Source of the DNA: Diplocarpon mali
Lineage: Eukaryota; Ascomycota; Leotiomycetes; Helotiales; Drepanopezizaceae
DNA: 49,726 nucleotides
Assembly (NCBI GenBank): GCA_024741835.1
Contig: JAENRP010000064.1
Span: 1 to 49,726, forward strand
Direction: 5' to 3'
Of the stretch, positions 1 through 12,552 are shown piece by piece. Position 1 is the stretch's first letter. Each line of letters begins with the position of its first letter. Position numbers and translations under genes: made by a program. A model generated the notes under the pieces. That model saw only the letters and a program-made list of their open reading frames with translations. It was not told the DNA's origin and did not search any database.

Positions 1-1146
1 ATTCCTTTAATATAGACGTTTATCGAGCCTTTCTAAGGTGGCAACTCGCTTATTCAACTTAAGGGAAGCTGGATTTAGGTATTTAGAGTTCGCGTGCTGG
101 TTTTTGCCTTCTAGAGCCTGTCGATTTCCAAACTAAGGGGCGTGATAGGTTTTCTAAAGAAGGCCTTCGATTGAGGTTTTCAAACGTTAGATGCGGAGTT
201 TAGAAAACTGGGCTTCGAGTTCCTTGATTTTTAAGGCAGATTTCACTCCTAGGCCAGGACTGCGAGTAAAGGGAATTACCACTAGATTTCTCTTTGCCTC
301 CTCTATAACTTCCAAAGCCTTTGAGTGTTCTTAAACCAAGCTCTTAAGGTCTTTAGTATAGGAGGGAGTAGGGGCTTTTTCCTATTCTATAGCATCAATA
401 GTTCTCTTATTAAGATCTGATTTTAAAGCAAAGGCCGAGAACTCCTTAAATGAGGCAAAGGTTATAAGGTCTTATTTATTAATCCTAAAATTCTTAATGA
501 TCTTATTGCGAAGGCCAGTGGGTAATCCGAGTAAGAAAAGGCAGCCTCTTTCAACTTCGCTAAGTATTTTCTAGTCGATTAAGGTATTCGACACTCGAGT
601 AAAGGTCCGATAGTAGTTTTTAAGTTCCTTAGGAGTGCGAGTAATAAGAACAAACTCCTTTAGAAAGGCCAGAGTGTCGCGAATCTGCTGTCTATTAAAT
701 TCCCGAAATTCAGCTTTAAGAGCCTTAACGAGTAGTTCCTAGGACTCGCGAAGCTTCCACTTAAGCAGAGATTTGACAATATCTTTGCTAGTTTGGTTGT
801 AGTAGCAGGGAAGTCGATTGATCATTTTATCATATCTAATGCTGAAATTATAATAAGTCTCCTTGTATTATTTAAGGAAATCAGTAATATTAGCTCTAGT
901 GAAATAAGGAGCGCTAGAGGAACTAGGGAGGGGAAAATGATTAGTGATAGCTTTGAAGGCGGCTATTATCGCTTTATTCGTTTCGATAGGAGGGGAGTCA
1001 GGTCGAATACAAGGCCTAAGGTGTTCCGAGGAGTTTTCAGAATCCGAGTCAATCTTAGAGTGACTAAGGCGAGCTTGAAAAGATTCGGGCAAAGGGTCGG
1101 AAGGAGGTTTAAAATTGATATTTTTAGTATTTTCAGGTGTTGACAT
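1..1146 (-). pseudogene. Gypsy gag relic
   Basis: Read on the minus strand from 1146 down, one frame stays open apart from scattered stops at former Gln or Trp codons. It gives a gag-like capsid sequence: an acidic N-terminus, then FTRANITDFLK, YKETYYNFSIRYDKMINR, LKALKAEFREFNRQQ and FLLGLPTGLRNKI. This matches the conserved layout of fungal Ty3/Gypsy capsids (a TDFL entry, then a leucine-rich region with an ERG..FL.GLP block). The zinc knuckle expected further downstream would lie left of the window. The stops fit CAG/CAA to TAG/TAA changes typical of RIP. It is not functional. Confidence 0.7.
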
Positions 1147-2237
1147 TAAGAAAGCAGGTGCAATTATCGAAGGGGAAGGTATCGAAGGAGAAGGTGTAGA
1201 AGGGGAAGGTAAAGAACTTAAGTTATATAAAATTGCATTTTTAGATTCCCACTCGCAGGCCTGGCCTAAGAGTGAAAATCCGGCTTTTGTAGAAAGTTTA
1301 TTTATACTTTACTAAGACTTCTTTAGTAGGTACGAAGCAATAAATAAAGGTATTGTAATTACTAGTAGTAAGAAAAGGTTTATCGAGTCAAAGACTAATT
1401 TCTAAGATAAAGTTTCTAAGAAAGATTCATCTTAGCTTCTAAGACAATTCCTATTGGTCCTTAGAATAAAGGGGTCTTCGAAGACGATTCTAGGGCAGTT
1501 TTCAGAGTTCTATTGAGTAAAGGCGGCTGAAGTATCCGATTTAGCTTTTTAAGGAAGCTGAGGAGACACTCCCGATTGGAGCTTTTATTTAGTATTGTAT
1601 AAATACTCGAAACTGCTATTGTTTGAAGTAGCTATTATAGCTAATCAAACTTCTTCGTATTAGAAAGGCTAAGAATCCGATAATCGTACTAATAAGCTGA
1701 TAATTCAAGCTTTATCGGATTAGAGGTAGGAGAGTCGGAATAGGGGCCGAAATAGGAAAATCTAAGGCTATTGATAGTAGAGAGTGGCAATCGATAGTTT
1801 CAAATAACTAAGTGATTGCAAAGTCGATAATAGAGGAATGACAACTGATAGTTCCAAATAACTAAGTGATTATTATCTTAAGAGGGTTTTTCGAAGGGTT
1901 GATCTCTTATCTGCGAACTAAGAGAATCAAGAGGAGAAGTCGTATAAAGACGAAATCTCAAAGGAATCGGTCCCTGCGTAGGTCATTAATATAAAACTAA
2001 GGGGAGATAATATAAGAATAAGCCTACGTAAAGACTAAAGACAAAGAGGGAGGAAGCACTATAAGCGGGCTCTCCGAAGATAGAACTAGGACAAATCACT
2101 CGTTAGGGGTAGAATAGGTAGTTGGCATTGCGCGCTGTCTCTAAGTATAACAGTAGTCCTATATATACCCCTTTCTTGGTCCTCATCTGACCATATGACC
2201 TATGTCACGAGATCCTCCACTTCCAGGTCTCTACATT
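1..2237 (-). mobile_element. Gypsy (Ty3) retrotransposon relic, 5' portion, running off the left edge
   Basis: Minus-strand Gypsy relic: a gag-like reading frame occupies 1-1146 and the rest of the element would lie left of the window. Upstream of gag (1147-2237) is AT-rich non-coding sequence with a minus-strand TATATATA box near 2160-2170, as expected of a 5' LTR promoter. The suggested edge at 2237 (minus strand begins TGTAGAGACC) is inferred: directly beyond it, plus-strand pol sequence of another Gypsy element begins. A 30-bp segment is duplicated in tandem near 1795-1880. I could not find the matching LTR end, so the LTR limits are uncertain. Confidence 0.55.
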
Positions 2238-2579
2238 ATTAAAAGTACTAAATCCCTTGCTCCCTCTTTTAATAAAGAGAAACGCTCCTTTAAAGACGGC
2301 TTACTAAATTAGCCTAATCTTAGTATTAATAATCGGCGCCTTCTACTACCACTTTATAATTAAGGTAAGACGAGCTATATAAACTTAGGAACCGGCGCTT
2401 AAAGAGTTTATATTTATAAGCTCTATTTACAATCTAAACTAAAAAATCAATTGCTAAGAAATCAATTGCTAAGAATCGGTTAGGCAAGTTGAAATTAGCT
2501 CCCTTAGCCTTAGTTCGGCGCTGCAAGCTAAGTATAAGAGTAATAATAAGCTAATAGATTAGAAGCTCTTGCTTTAATA

Positions 2580-5500
2580 TACTAAATTTAAGAACGTTTT
2601 TAATTGCTAGGCCTTTGATCAACTGCCGGAACCTAAGCTAGGGGTAGATTATAAAATCGAATTAATAGGCGAGAACAACTTAATAATCGAACCCCTCTGC
2701 CGCCTTACTAACAAATAGCTTTTAAAGGTCAAGAGCTATATTCTTAAGAACCTATATAAAGGATTTATCGAAGCTTTGAGTTCCCCTTAGGTAGTCCTAA
2801 TCCTCTTTATTAGAAAAGCTAATAGCTCCTTATATCTATATATCGATTATCGGAAATTGAACGCTCTAATAAAGAAAGACCCCTATCCGATTCTACTTAT
2901 TAATAAGATAATAGTACGCATATCGAAAGCTTATGTTTTTATAAAGATTAATATATAATAAGCCTTCTACTATATCTATATATTAGCTAACGCTAAGGAC
3001 TTAATTACCTTTCGCATGCGCTATAGGACTTATAAGTATAAGGTTTTACCATTCGGGTTAATAAATAGGCCTGCTACCTTTTAAAGGTTTATTAATAATA
3101 TTTTCCTTAAGTACTTTAACGATTTCTACTCTACCTACTTAAATGATATTCTGATCTACTTAGAAAACTCCCTTAATTATAAGATTTATATTAAGAAGAT
3201 CTTAGGAATTCTCTAATGCTATAGCCTTTAAGTAGATATTAAGAAAAGCGAGTTTAGGATTATTAAGATTAAGTTCCTAAGGTTTATTATTAGAGTTTAT
3301 AGAATTGAGGTAGACCTTAATAAGGTCTTAGTCATTTAAGAGTAGAAATACATTAAGAATATACGTAGTATATAGAGCTTCTTAAGGTTTTGTAACTTCT
3401 ACTAAAGGTTCATTTAAAGCTATAGTTATATCTATAGACCTTTAATAGCTCTTATAGGAAATATTCCTTTTGATTTTAATAACGCTTATAAAGAAGCTTA
3501 AGAAGCTCTGCGATTAAGCCTTTAAACGACCCCGATTTTATACTACTATCACCCTTAGAAGCAGATAAGGCTTAAGACCGACGCCTCTAACGGCGTAGTC
3601 GCTAGTATACTCTCCTAACTCTAAGAAGATAATAACTACCACCTTATTAGGTACTTCTTAAAGATAATAAATAACGCTAAGCTGAATTACCCTATTTATA
3701 ATAAGGAGCTCTTAGCGATTTTTAGATCGTTCTACTAATATAAGGCAGAGCTACTTAAGGCCTAGAAAATAGTATATATATATATAGATCATAAAGCCCT
3801 TAAGTACTTTATAATAACTAAGGACTTAATAGCCTAGTAAGCTTGCTAGGCGGAGTTCTTCGCTGATTTCAACTTCCTTATTATATACTAGATAGGCATA
3901 ATAAATACGCTAGCTAATATACTCTTATATTGAGACTAGGAGCTAACCCCTCTTAAGGCTAGGAAATGAGCTTTACGCTACTAGCAGCTCTTACCTAATA
4001 ATAAGCTCTTTATAAAAGTACTTGCTACTAGAGGCGATTCTACTCCTAGGCCTGGCTTATAAGTGACTTTAGCGTAGATTAATTCCACTCCTAGGCCTAG
4101 TTTATAAGTAACAATTGTGCTTATCGCGCTAATAGAGGCACCTGCTGACCTAATGTCTAAGGTTGAGTATAATATGGTAAACTACTATGTTATTAATAAG
4201 GTTATTTAAGCTAATAAGACCTCCCTTAAGCTATAGAAGTTCTGAGATAAGGCGTAGAGATATAGCTTTAATTATGAACTTAGCTAAGGCAAACTCTTCT
4301 TCTAAGGTAGACTTATTATACTATCCTAACCTTTTGAATTGCGAATAGTCCTGATTTATTATATGTATAAGCAACCTTATGTTATATATATAGGAATTGG
4401 AAAGACCAGACTTCTAATAAGAAGAAAATACTATTAAAAAAGCCTTAGTAGCAATATTAGCACTTATATTTAGAACTATTATTATTTGAAAATGAAAGCT
4501 TATTATAATAAAATCCCTAGTTTCTTATAACCCTTACTAATTTTCAAATAAGTATATTAATACTTGATTATAGATTTTATAAAGCTCCTGCTTGACAAAC
4601 TCGGCTATAACTTTGCACTAGTAATAATAGACCGATTATTAAAGAAGGTAGTATCGATCCTATACTATAAGATAGTTAATGTAAAAGGCCTTATAGAGTT
4701 GTTTTTAATTTATTAGATATGCTATTTTAATATGCCTGACTTAATTCTATTAAATAGAGGCGCTTAATTCGTTTCTACCTTTTAGAAAGAACTCTATTAG
4801 ATACTAGGTATAAAGGTCAAGCTAACTATAGCTTATAACCTTAATGTTAATAGCTAAACTAAGATAATGAACTAATACTTAAAATAACGCCTTAGACTAT
4901 TCTACTTATACTATTAAGACAATTGGAATTGTCTCTTGCCTTTAATAGATATTGCTTAATTGACCTTGCCTTACGAATCCCTAGGGTAAATTTCCCCTTT
5001 TCAAGTGCTAAACGGCTATAAAGCTCGCTCCTTTTGGAATTTAATTAACTTAAAGCCTCTACGGATAGCAATTGAGAGAGTAAATTGTAAAATAGCACTC
5101 CGTATAGCTACTAAAGCTTAAAAAGTAGTTCAATTCGCTCAATCGTCTCTTTAAGTATAATAAGCTAAAATAAAATAGCTTGCAGATCTCTACTGCCAGC
5201 TAGTTAATTAAACTATAAGAGATAATATGCTAATTAGTATTAAAAATTGGAAATTGAACTAGCTGAGCCGAAAGCTCTCCGATAAGTGGTATAGTTTAGT
5301 AAAAGTACTAGAAAAGCTAAGAGAAAGCTAGAAGCTATAATTGCCTGATTCGCTTTGTTCGATCTACCTTATATTCTACTCCTACTTATTGTAAAAATAC
5401 GTTCCTAACCTTCTATTAGGCTAAGCTTAGGAACCTCCTACTTTAATTAAAGTATTACTAGAATAAGAAGAGTAAGAGATAGAAGAAATAATTGGATCTT

Positions 5501-5745
5501 ATATTTGAGCTAAGAAGCTCGAATATTAGATTAAGTAGAAAGGGGCTGATGAAGACCTCGAATAGTACCTATGCTCTAATGCTATAATAGCGCCGTATAC
5601 TATTTAAGATTTCCATTTAAAGAACCCTTAAGCTAGGGGGCTACTAAGGGCGCTATTAAGCTGGCTTAGGTTATATAATAATAGGGTTGACGATTATAAG
5701 GACCTAAAGGACGATACGCCTATAGATATAACTGCGCAGGCGCAG
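2580..5745 (+). pseudogene. Gypsy pol relic: reverse transcriptase, RNase H, integrase, chromodomain
   Basis: One plus-strand frame can be followed for about 3.1 kb despite dozens of stops. In order it shows: RT entry (LYKGFIEALSSP, LFIRKANSSLYLYIDYRKLN, about 2755-2870); the RT catalytic box read as YLNDILIY near 3140, where YLDD is expected; RNase H (LKTDASNGVV near 3575, DHKALKYF near 3790); integrase core (YNFALVIIDRLLKKV near 4605; LLNRGAQFVS-like near 4750, where SDRG is expected); and a C-terminal chromodomain (LEY*IKWKGADEDLE*Y near 5520-5560). Both Asp-to-Asn changes are G-to-A. This is a dead chromovirus-type element. Clade assignment rests on the chromodomain alone. Confidence 0.85.
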
Positions 5746-5766
5746 TTTTTTAAAGGGGGAGGGTAG

Positions 5767-6017
5767 TGTTACAGCCGCATTATATACACGGTTATATATA
5801 GGTATATTACGTATCGAAGTTAGGTGCACGCTAAGGTAGCGAGGTAGCTAGATTATATGCACGCTAGTAAAGTACCTATACTTATTCTAGAGGAGCTCTA
5901 CTAGAGACTCTCTCTTCTTCTTTATCTTTTCTTCTCTATTATATAGCGTACCTCTTGAGGTAATACAGTCAGCGTTCGATTCTCGACCTACTGTACGCTC
6001 CAGAGCAAGTCGTAACA
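5767..6017 (+). repeat. 3' LTR of the chromodomain Gypsy element (251 bp)
   Basis: Starts TGTTACAGCC and ends GTCGTAACA, giving a 6-bp terminal inverted repeat TGTTAC/GTAACA. It directly follows the purine tract AAAGGGGGAGGGTAG (5752-5766). No second copy was found in the window. Confidence 0.8.
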
Positions 6018-6194
6018 TTAAGGAAATAGGCTATACTAGTAACAACGCTACTAAAGTCGAGATGATCTACGATAACTAAGGAGCCCTTTATCTTACCGAA
6101 AACCCCGAATATCACTAGAAAACGAAGCATATTAATATTAAGTTCTATTATATTCGGCAAGAGCTTTAGAAAGGCTATTTGGACCTTTAGTATA
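6018..6194 (+). pseudogene. Copia RNase H relic, left half
   Basis: The plus-strand frame reads NATKVEMIYDN, GALYLTENPEYH, KTKHINIKFYYIR and KGYLDL. These are the conserved Copia/Ty1 RNase H blocks (DN.GA..L..NP..H.RTKHIDI..HFIRE). Internal stops replace expected Gln codons. The frame runs up to the target duplication GTATA at 6190-6194 and continues in phase at 12558 on the far side of the inserted Gypsy element. Confidence 0.75.
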
Positions 6195-6486
6195 TGTGAC
6201 GACTGGGAGTATAACCTCTGCTTAGCACCAATACGTATACGAATCATATAGCAATGCTAATAGAATGTCTTAGTAATGACTTAGAATCAATAACTACTAA
6301 GCCTTAAAGGAGTGAAAGGGTATAGAATATATATATAAAGAAAAGAGGGTTACCTGCTTAAAGGGAGCCGAACTGGATGCTAACTGAGGGTAACCTAGTT
6401 TATAGCCTATACCGAGATTGCGCTAAGCCGTAGCCGAACTGGGTACGAACTAGGGTATAACCTATATATAGTAATAATCTATTATA
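6195..6486 (-). repeat. LTR, left copy (3' LTR of the minus-strand Gypsy element)
   Basis: 292 bp and collinear with 12261-12552. It begins TGTGACGACT; its far end is mutated (ATTATA where the partner has GTCACA). It contains a shared core with GTATACGAAT and GAGATTGCGC. Confidence 0.9.
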
Positions 6487-9270
6487 TCACCTCCCCTCTT
6501 GAAAAAAGCTCATCCTTAAGCGTCTAACTATAGGTTTATTATCACCTATTTTATTATAATTATCTATACTATCAGTATAGGCCTATATTTAATTAAAAAG
6601 CCTCGCAGGCGGGCCTAAGAGGTCTGGATTTTCCAAATGAAATTCGTAAAGCTTAAAAGGCGTATATATAAAATTAGAGGCTAGGTACTATTTTAAATTA
6701 ATATCGCGGCCAACTTATAAGGCGTAGTATATAAGCGTACCAGTTTGCTTTCGTATAGTAAGCAGGCTCTCTACTTTATATTCTTATTCTCTTATAATAT
6801 TAATAGCAAGAGGGGGTTCATTTACTTAGCTATTTAAAAGGGTACTAGGGTCCCTTTAAAGGCGACCTAGGTAGAAGACATTATATACCTTTATAGAGTT
6901 AGGTAGCTTCAATCGGTATGAACTAAACACTTTCTTTACTATCTCAAACGGGCCGGCTCTAGGGAAGCTAAGCTTTTTAAAAGACCTATCTATAGGGTAA
7001 GGGTATATATTTAGGTATACTTAATCGCCGACTTCGAAAGTAGTAAGGCGGCGAGAGGTATTAGTGGCGTTTCGCATGCGTTCCTAAGCCTTAAGGATAT
7101 AAGATTTAGCAAGGGTCTAAGCTCTATAATATCTTACGAAGTACTTAAGGGCGTTTTATCGATTAAGTTTCTAAAAAGGGGACTCCGAATTAGGTACATT
7201 AAGCTTCTAGTCCTAATTAGTACGCAGGGCGTACTTATGCACTACTTCAAATAGCAATAAGCTATTAAGAGAGTTATAAGGGAGAGTTAGCTAGGCGAAA
7301 TCTATTATAAGCAAGAATTTGCTCTAATCGTCTTAATAGTAACTAATAAAGGGGCGGAGGCGTTATATAAGGTATTAATTGTAATTCTTAGTTTGGCCGT
7401 CGGTTTCCAGGTAGTAGGCCGAACTAAGGGTCAGTTTCGTACCTAAAATAGAGGTAAAAGCTTTCTAAAAGCTTAAGATGAATTAAGGGCCTTAGTCTAA
7501 GGTGATTATCAAAGGGGGATTAAAGTAGTAATATATATAGTATATATAGAGTTAGGCTAACTAATATAAATCGGTAGTCTTTCGGCAGGGTATTAAGATT
7601 GCCTGCTTATTAAACCGATCGATAATTATAAGAATATTATTATAGCTATACTTATCTTTATTAAAACTTATATAATCTATAATTATATACTCCTAAGGTC
7701 GGCTTAGTACTAGGAGGGGTTGGAGTAGACTAGGTTTCTTATCTTAAGGAACTTTACTTTATCTATAGGTATAGTAGTTCTTATAGTACTAGAAGACGTA
7801 TCGGCGTAGATTCGGCCAGTGATACTATAAAGAGAGAAGCTAGTAGGTTTTGCGCGCGCTAAGGTGCGCGGTAGCAATTTGATTATAGACCTCTTATATA
7901 AGTAGCATATAGAGGTGATCTATATCTAGTACTACTAGCTTACTTTAATAGAGAAGCAAATCTCCTTCTATTATCTAAGGGTTAGCCTTAGTCAGGGCTA
8001 TATCGGACCTATTTTAAAGGGCTACTTAGCAATGGACTTAATAAGGCCTATATTATCGGTTAGCGGCTAGTACTTAGTTAATAATACAGAAAGTAAGAGA
8101 GAAGGCCGAAACTTCTTCGATAGAGACTAGGTTTTTAGCTATAGTTTATTTGCAAAGCTATTTAAAGAGGATTTAGGAGTCAATCTGATCTTAGCGTAAT
8201 AATATTATAAGGCGATTGTTGCGTTTTATTATATTTTAATCCTTTAGCTTATCGACGCAGTGAGTTAGGGCGTCGGCAAGAGGGTTTTCGGAGCCGGGTC
8301 AGTAGGTAATCGTAAAGTCGTATTCGAAGAGAAGCTCGGCCTAGCGGGCCTGTCGAAAACTAAGGTTTTTTATAGTTATAAAGTACTCGAGTGCTTTATA
8401 GTCTATATATACTATAATTCAGTAGGGTGCTCTTACAAGCTCGGCTTTGAAATGGCCAAATAATTAAATAATAGCTAGCATCTCCTTATTATATATAGCA
8501 TAGTTCAGCTCAGCTGGTACTATAGTCTTGCTATAGTAGGCAACCGGGAGCCATTCGGACCTATATCGCTGCGATAATATAAAGGCGACTATACTATCGG
8601 AGGCATCGGTTTCTAGCATATAAGGGAGGTCTTGCTTATAATACTAAAGGATTAGGATATACGTAAGAGCTTCTCGCAGTTATAGGAAGCTCTACTCGCA
8701 TTTAAGGGTAAATCGGAAGGGAATATTATTCTTAATAAGGTATACTAAAGGGGCAGTAATAAGACTATAGTTTTAAATAAAACAATAATAAAAGTTGCAA
8801 AAACTAAGGAATAATTAAATACCCTTTATAGTAAAAGGGTAGGTCCAATTCTCTACTACTACTACCTTATCAAGGTCGACCCGAACGCCTTTAATAGTAA
8901 TTATAAAGCTAAGGTACTTAGTCTTTATAATATTAAACTTATACTTCTTTAGGTCGGCCTATAGTCTTGCATCTAATAATCGCTAAAGAACCCGTTTTAT
9001 ATGCGATTTATAGTCGAGTCGGTTAATAGAATAAATAAGGATATTATCTAAGTAAGCTATATAAAAATCATTAAGGTAATTGAAAAGGATATTATTCATA
9101 TACTTTTAATAGGTCGTAGGGCTATTAGTAAGGCCGAAGGGGAGTACCTTGCACTTATACGCGCTATACTGAGTTCTAAAAGTGGTAAGCTCTTTAAAGT
9201 CAGGGTCTATTCGGATCCGGTAGAAAGCTTGCCGTATATTAAGCTTTATAAAAATCTAAGCGCTAGCTAA

Positions 9271-9486
9271 TTAAGCTAAGGTCTTATCAATTAAAGGTAA
9301 AGGATATTGATCTTTATAAGTAAGGTTATTAAGTATATAGTAGTTAATATAGAATCGTAAGGAGCTATCGGCCTTTTTTATAAATAGCACTAGCGCAGCA
9401 TAAGAGGTAAAGGAGGCCTTGATAAATCCTTTATTAAGGTTATTAATAAGGTACGCCTTTACTATTTCCAATTCAAGTATAGACAT
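9271..9486 (-). pseudogene. Gypsy reverse transcriptase fragment (open stretch)
   Basis: A 71-codon open minus-strand stretch reads LEIVKAYLINNLNKGFIKAS, then ALVLFIKKADSSLRFYINYY and KDQYPLPLIDKTLA. This is the classic N-terminal Gypsy RT block (LREYI.ENL.KGFIR.S, VLFVKKKDGSLR.CVDYR, NRYPLPLI). Asp-to-Asn and Cys-to-Tyr style changes fit G-to-A mutation. It is part of the 6195-12552 element; RT continues to lower coordinates with stops. RNase H sequence (KALEYF, RQAR, ENPLADALTHCVDKL) lies near 8235-8410 on the same strand. Confidence 0.8.
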
Positions 9487-10419
9487 CTTATATAAGGGGG
9501 AGTATTAAAGGGCCTTTTAAGCACCTTTGGCTATAAGCTCGATTTTATAATCATAGGGTCGATAGGGCAGTAGCGCATTAGAAGCGGCTTTCGAGAATAT
9601 ATATTAATACTCCTTATAGGCAGCTGGAATCGGTTTCTCAATTAGTTTAAAGGAGGCAGTTAGAATAGCTACTAAAACCTCTCTATTATAATATTAGTTT
9701 AGAAGGGTATTGGTTTCTTATTATTAGGTCAAATATTCTTAATTATTTTAAATCAATTAATTAATTTTATAAAATAAGGTACTAAAGAGCTTTACACCTT
9801 GCTAATTCTTAGCTATTATATAAAAAGCATAGGCTGAAATTACGTATATATTTAAAGATGAAAGGGAAGTTTTGCACTTTGCTATCTACTTATAGGTGCG
9901 TTTTAAGGTCGAAATAAAGGAGGGAGCCGAGTTAGGCTTAGTCGCATTAAGCTCTTGCTTTATAATTAATATATTGCAGAAGTAGTCCTTGGAAAAGGTA
10001 TTACCTTCGACTTAGGGTAAAGTCGGGGTAGAATCGGTAAAAGAGTATTTAATCAGAATAGGAGGTGATTTAAAAGGAAGGTAGGAAAGGGTTTCCTAGC
10101 GTTGAGCTTTATACTTAAAAAGGGACCGTTCTAGTACTATATCATATTAAGTTGCATTTTGCTAGTAATATCAATTTAAGTTTTATTATTTAATATTAGT
10201 AATTTTGATATTCTTTGCAAAAGAGATAGTAGGGGGATAAGAATTAGACTAGGTCAGCTTATAAGAAGCACAATTAATAGAAACTTTATACTCCTTAAGC
10301 TAGGCTCGTCCTAAAATCACTCTATAGTTGCCAAGGTTAATAATAAAAAAGGGAGTAAAAGATTAAATTCGCTAGTCGATATATAGATTAAGTAGTATAT
10401 AATAAGTAATAATACTACC

Positions 10420-10602
10420 TTAAGAGCTATTATATCCCTTAATTAAGAAGGGTATAGGAAGTATGCGAATCAAAGGTTTAAGGAAAGAAGATAAAGATTT
10501 AAGTAACGCTAAATTAATTAAAGTATACTTATTAGTGCTTATATCAATTAATGCCGATACCTTATAAGAAATACCATTCTTTAAAAGTAGGATCCGTTTC
10601 AT
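10420..10602 (-). pseudogene. Gypsy retropepsin (aspartic protease) fragment
   Basis: A minus-strand stretch reads ISYKVSALIDISTNKYTLIN, then ALLKSLSSFLKP, IRILPIPFLIKGYNSS. It fits the fungal Gypsy protease block (ALIDTGANG..FIN, then PIPVKGYDG). The catalytic DTGA reads DIST here, so it is inactive. Its position upstream of RT on the minus strand fits a gag-protease-RT order inside the 6195-12552 element. Confidence 0.7.
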
Positions 10603-12260
10603 TATTAAATCGCTACTAAAGAGGTATTTTAAATCAGGGTATTATATATTATAAAGTGCGCTTAAGAAGGAGGCTTTACTTAAGCGAGGGCGTTTTCCTT
10701 AGGAGTCGGAAGGGAAAGGGGAGCGCTACTATTATCTTATTCGGCCTTAGGGTCCTCTTCTTTATTGCTACTCTATCCTTAGCTATTATTATACTTAAGC
10801 TTATTAACGCAAGAGCTATAATACTTAAGAGTAATAGAGGGGGATTTCGGCCGTTTGTCAAACTGATTTTTTCGATTAGCTAGAGGAGGAGCGCTAGGGG
10901 TGTCGATCTAGTGTAAAGGAAATAAGGGGGTTCCGGACTTAGCGAAACTAAAGGCAGAGGTACTATACTAAGGTCGATTCGGATACGATTTAAAAAGGTT
11001 TCTTAGCAAGGGGTTTGATTTATTATTATCTCCTTATTAGGCATTTTTATTAGAATTAGCTTTAGCTTTAGTGCCTAATCTCTCTTTATATTATATCTGA
11101 TTATATAGTATCCTTTTGGTGTACTATCTAGCGTCTTTTTATTAAATAGTAGTAACCCACTTATCTAATATCCTAGTCTTATGCTACTTTTATATAAAGA
11201 GGGTTTAAAAGCGTTTTAGGATTTTCTCCTTAAGGGTACTATAAAGTCGACTGTTATCGTCGATCTCTATTATAATAGCTAATCGGGAGAACTTAAGGTA
11301 GAATTCCTAAAAAGACTTATTAGCCTTTATATAAAGGGTAATAAACTCGATCTCGGCTTCTTTATATTCTGCCAGGTCAGCTAAGAACTTAGCAAGTTGA
11401 CTTACTAAGGTTTTAGCAGTAATTCGGGCGTCCCTATTAAGTACTTAAAGGGTTAGCTAGTCCTTAGCTATACCTTTAGTCTGATTTAAAATATAGTTAA
11501 GCTAAGCCTATTCCTTATAGAAGTAAGGGTAGTAAAGCTTTAAATTATTAAGTATACAGGCCTTTTAGTATTTAGTATAGTAATTATAGCTATCGAATAG
11601 TTTCTAAGTAAGGTTCGGTATATTATAGATATAAAAGAGGTTTAGCTATTAAGCTAAAGGCGAACTAGTAGTATATCAGTCGGGAGAAGCAGAAGAAGGA
11701 TCGTCTTAATTATCGCATCACTTACTATACGCAGTAAAGGAAACAGAAGGAGGTAAGTCGAAGTCTATAAAGCATTAAGGACGCGTAAGTAAATCAAAGG
11801 TATTTCGGAGTTTAAGTGCAAGTGTTTTCTCAATTAATCTTAAGATGCCTTTAAAAGCGCTTTAAAGGTTATTTAGATCTCTTTTTCAATTGATCAACTA
11901 TTAGTATATAGAATTCAGCTTATAGTTATACCTATTATATTCTTCTAATATAGACGTAAGTCATACTTATAGAGAATCTAGTTCGGCTTATAATATAGTA
12001 ACTTTAGGGCCATTATTATCAGCTGGTAAGGAGTTAGTAGGAAAGGTACTAGGGGTAATACTAGCACCTCCTTAAAAGGGAGAGCAAAGGGTCTTTAAAG
12101 ACTAAGTAATAAAGGGAACCATTTTTCAAGCTTATAGTAGGAGCTTAGTATAAGTCTTCTAATATATTATTATACTTGTTAAGGTTTCGGTCGACTATTA
12201 AGAATAATATAAATAGATATTATAATGCTATCTCTAGCAAAGCGAAAAAGTTATTAATAA

Positions 12261-12552
12261 TATAATAACTAAGAGTATAACCTTTACTTAGTACTAATAC
12301 GTATACGAATTATATAGTAATGCTAATAGAACGTTTTAGTAATAACTTAGAATCAATAACTACTAAGCCCTAAAGGAGTAGAAGGGTATAGAATATATAT
12401 ATAAAGAAAAGAGGGTCACCCGCTTAAGGGGAGCCGAATCGGATGCCAACCGGGGGTAACCTAGTTCGTAGCCTATACCGAGATTGCGCCAAGCCGTAGC
12501 CGAACCGGGTACAAATCAGGGTACAACCTACATATAGTGACAATCCGTCACA
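12261..12552 (-). repeat. LTR, right copy (5' LTR of the minus-strand Gypsy element)
   Basis: 292 bp, ending GTCACA and followed by the target duplication GTATA at 12553-12557. Its left end reads TATAATAACTAAGAG where the other copy has TGTGACGACTGGGAG; every difference there is a transition. Confidence 0.9.

Larger units (their letters stand above)
2238..6017 (+). mobile_element. Chromodomain Gypsy retrotransposon relic (5' part missing)
   Basis: Plus-strand Gypsy element with pol (2580-5745), a polypurine tract at 5752-5766 and a 3' LTR at 5767-6017. The first recognisable coding is the linker between protease and reverse transcriptase. Gag and the 5' LTR are absent, apparently displaced by the minus-strand Gypsy at 1-2237. 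Directly after the LTR, the plus-strand frame changes to a Copia RNase H, so this element probably sits inside a Copia copy. The other target-site copy should then lie left of the window. Confidence 0.8.
6195..12552 (-). mobile_element. Structurally complete, mutated Gypsy LTR retrotransposon (6,358 bp)
   Basis: Two LTRs of exactly 292 bp (6195-6486 and 12261-12552) flank a minus-strand gag-pol relic. The target-site duplication is GTATA on both sides (6190-6194 and 12553-12557). The intact LTR ends are TGTGACG and CGTCACA. A purine tract (minus strand AAGAGGGGAGGTGA, from about 6500 down to 6487) abuts the 3' LTR. The two LTRs are collinear without gaps, and the differences I checked are all C/T or G/A, as RIP would give. 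It is inserted in a Copia RNase H gene. Gag would occupy roughly 10.65-12.2 kb but is too decayed to align by eye. Confidence 0.9.
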
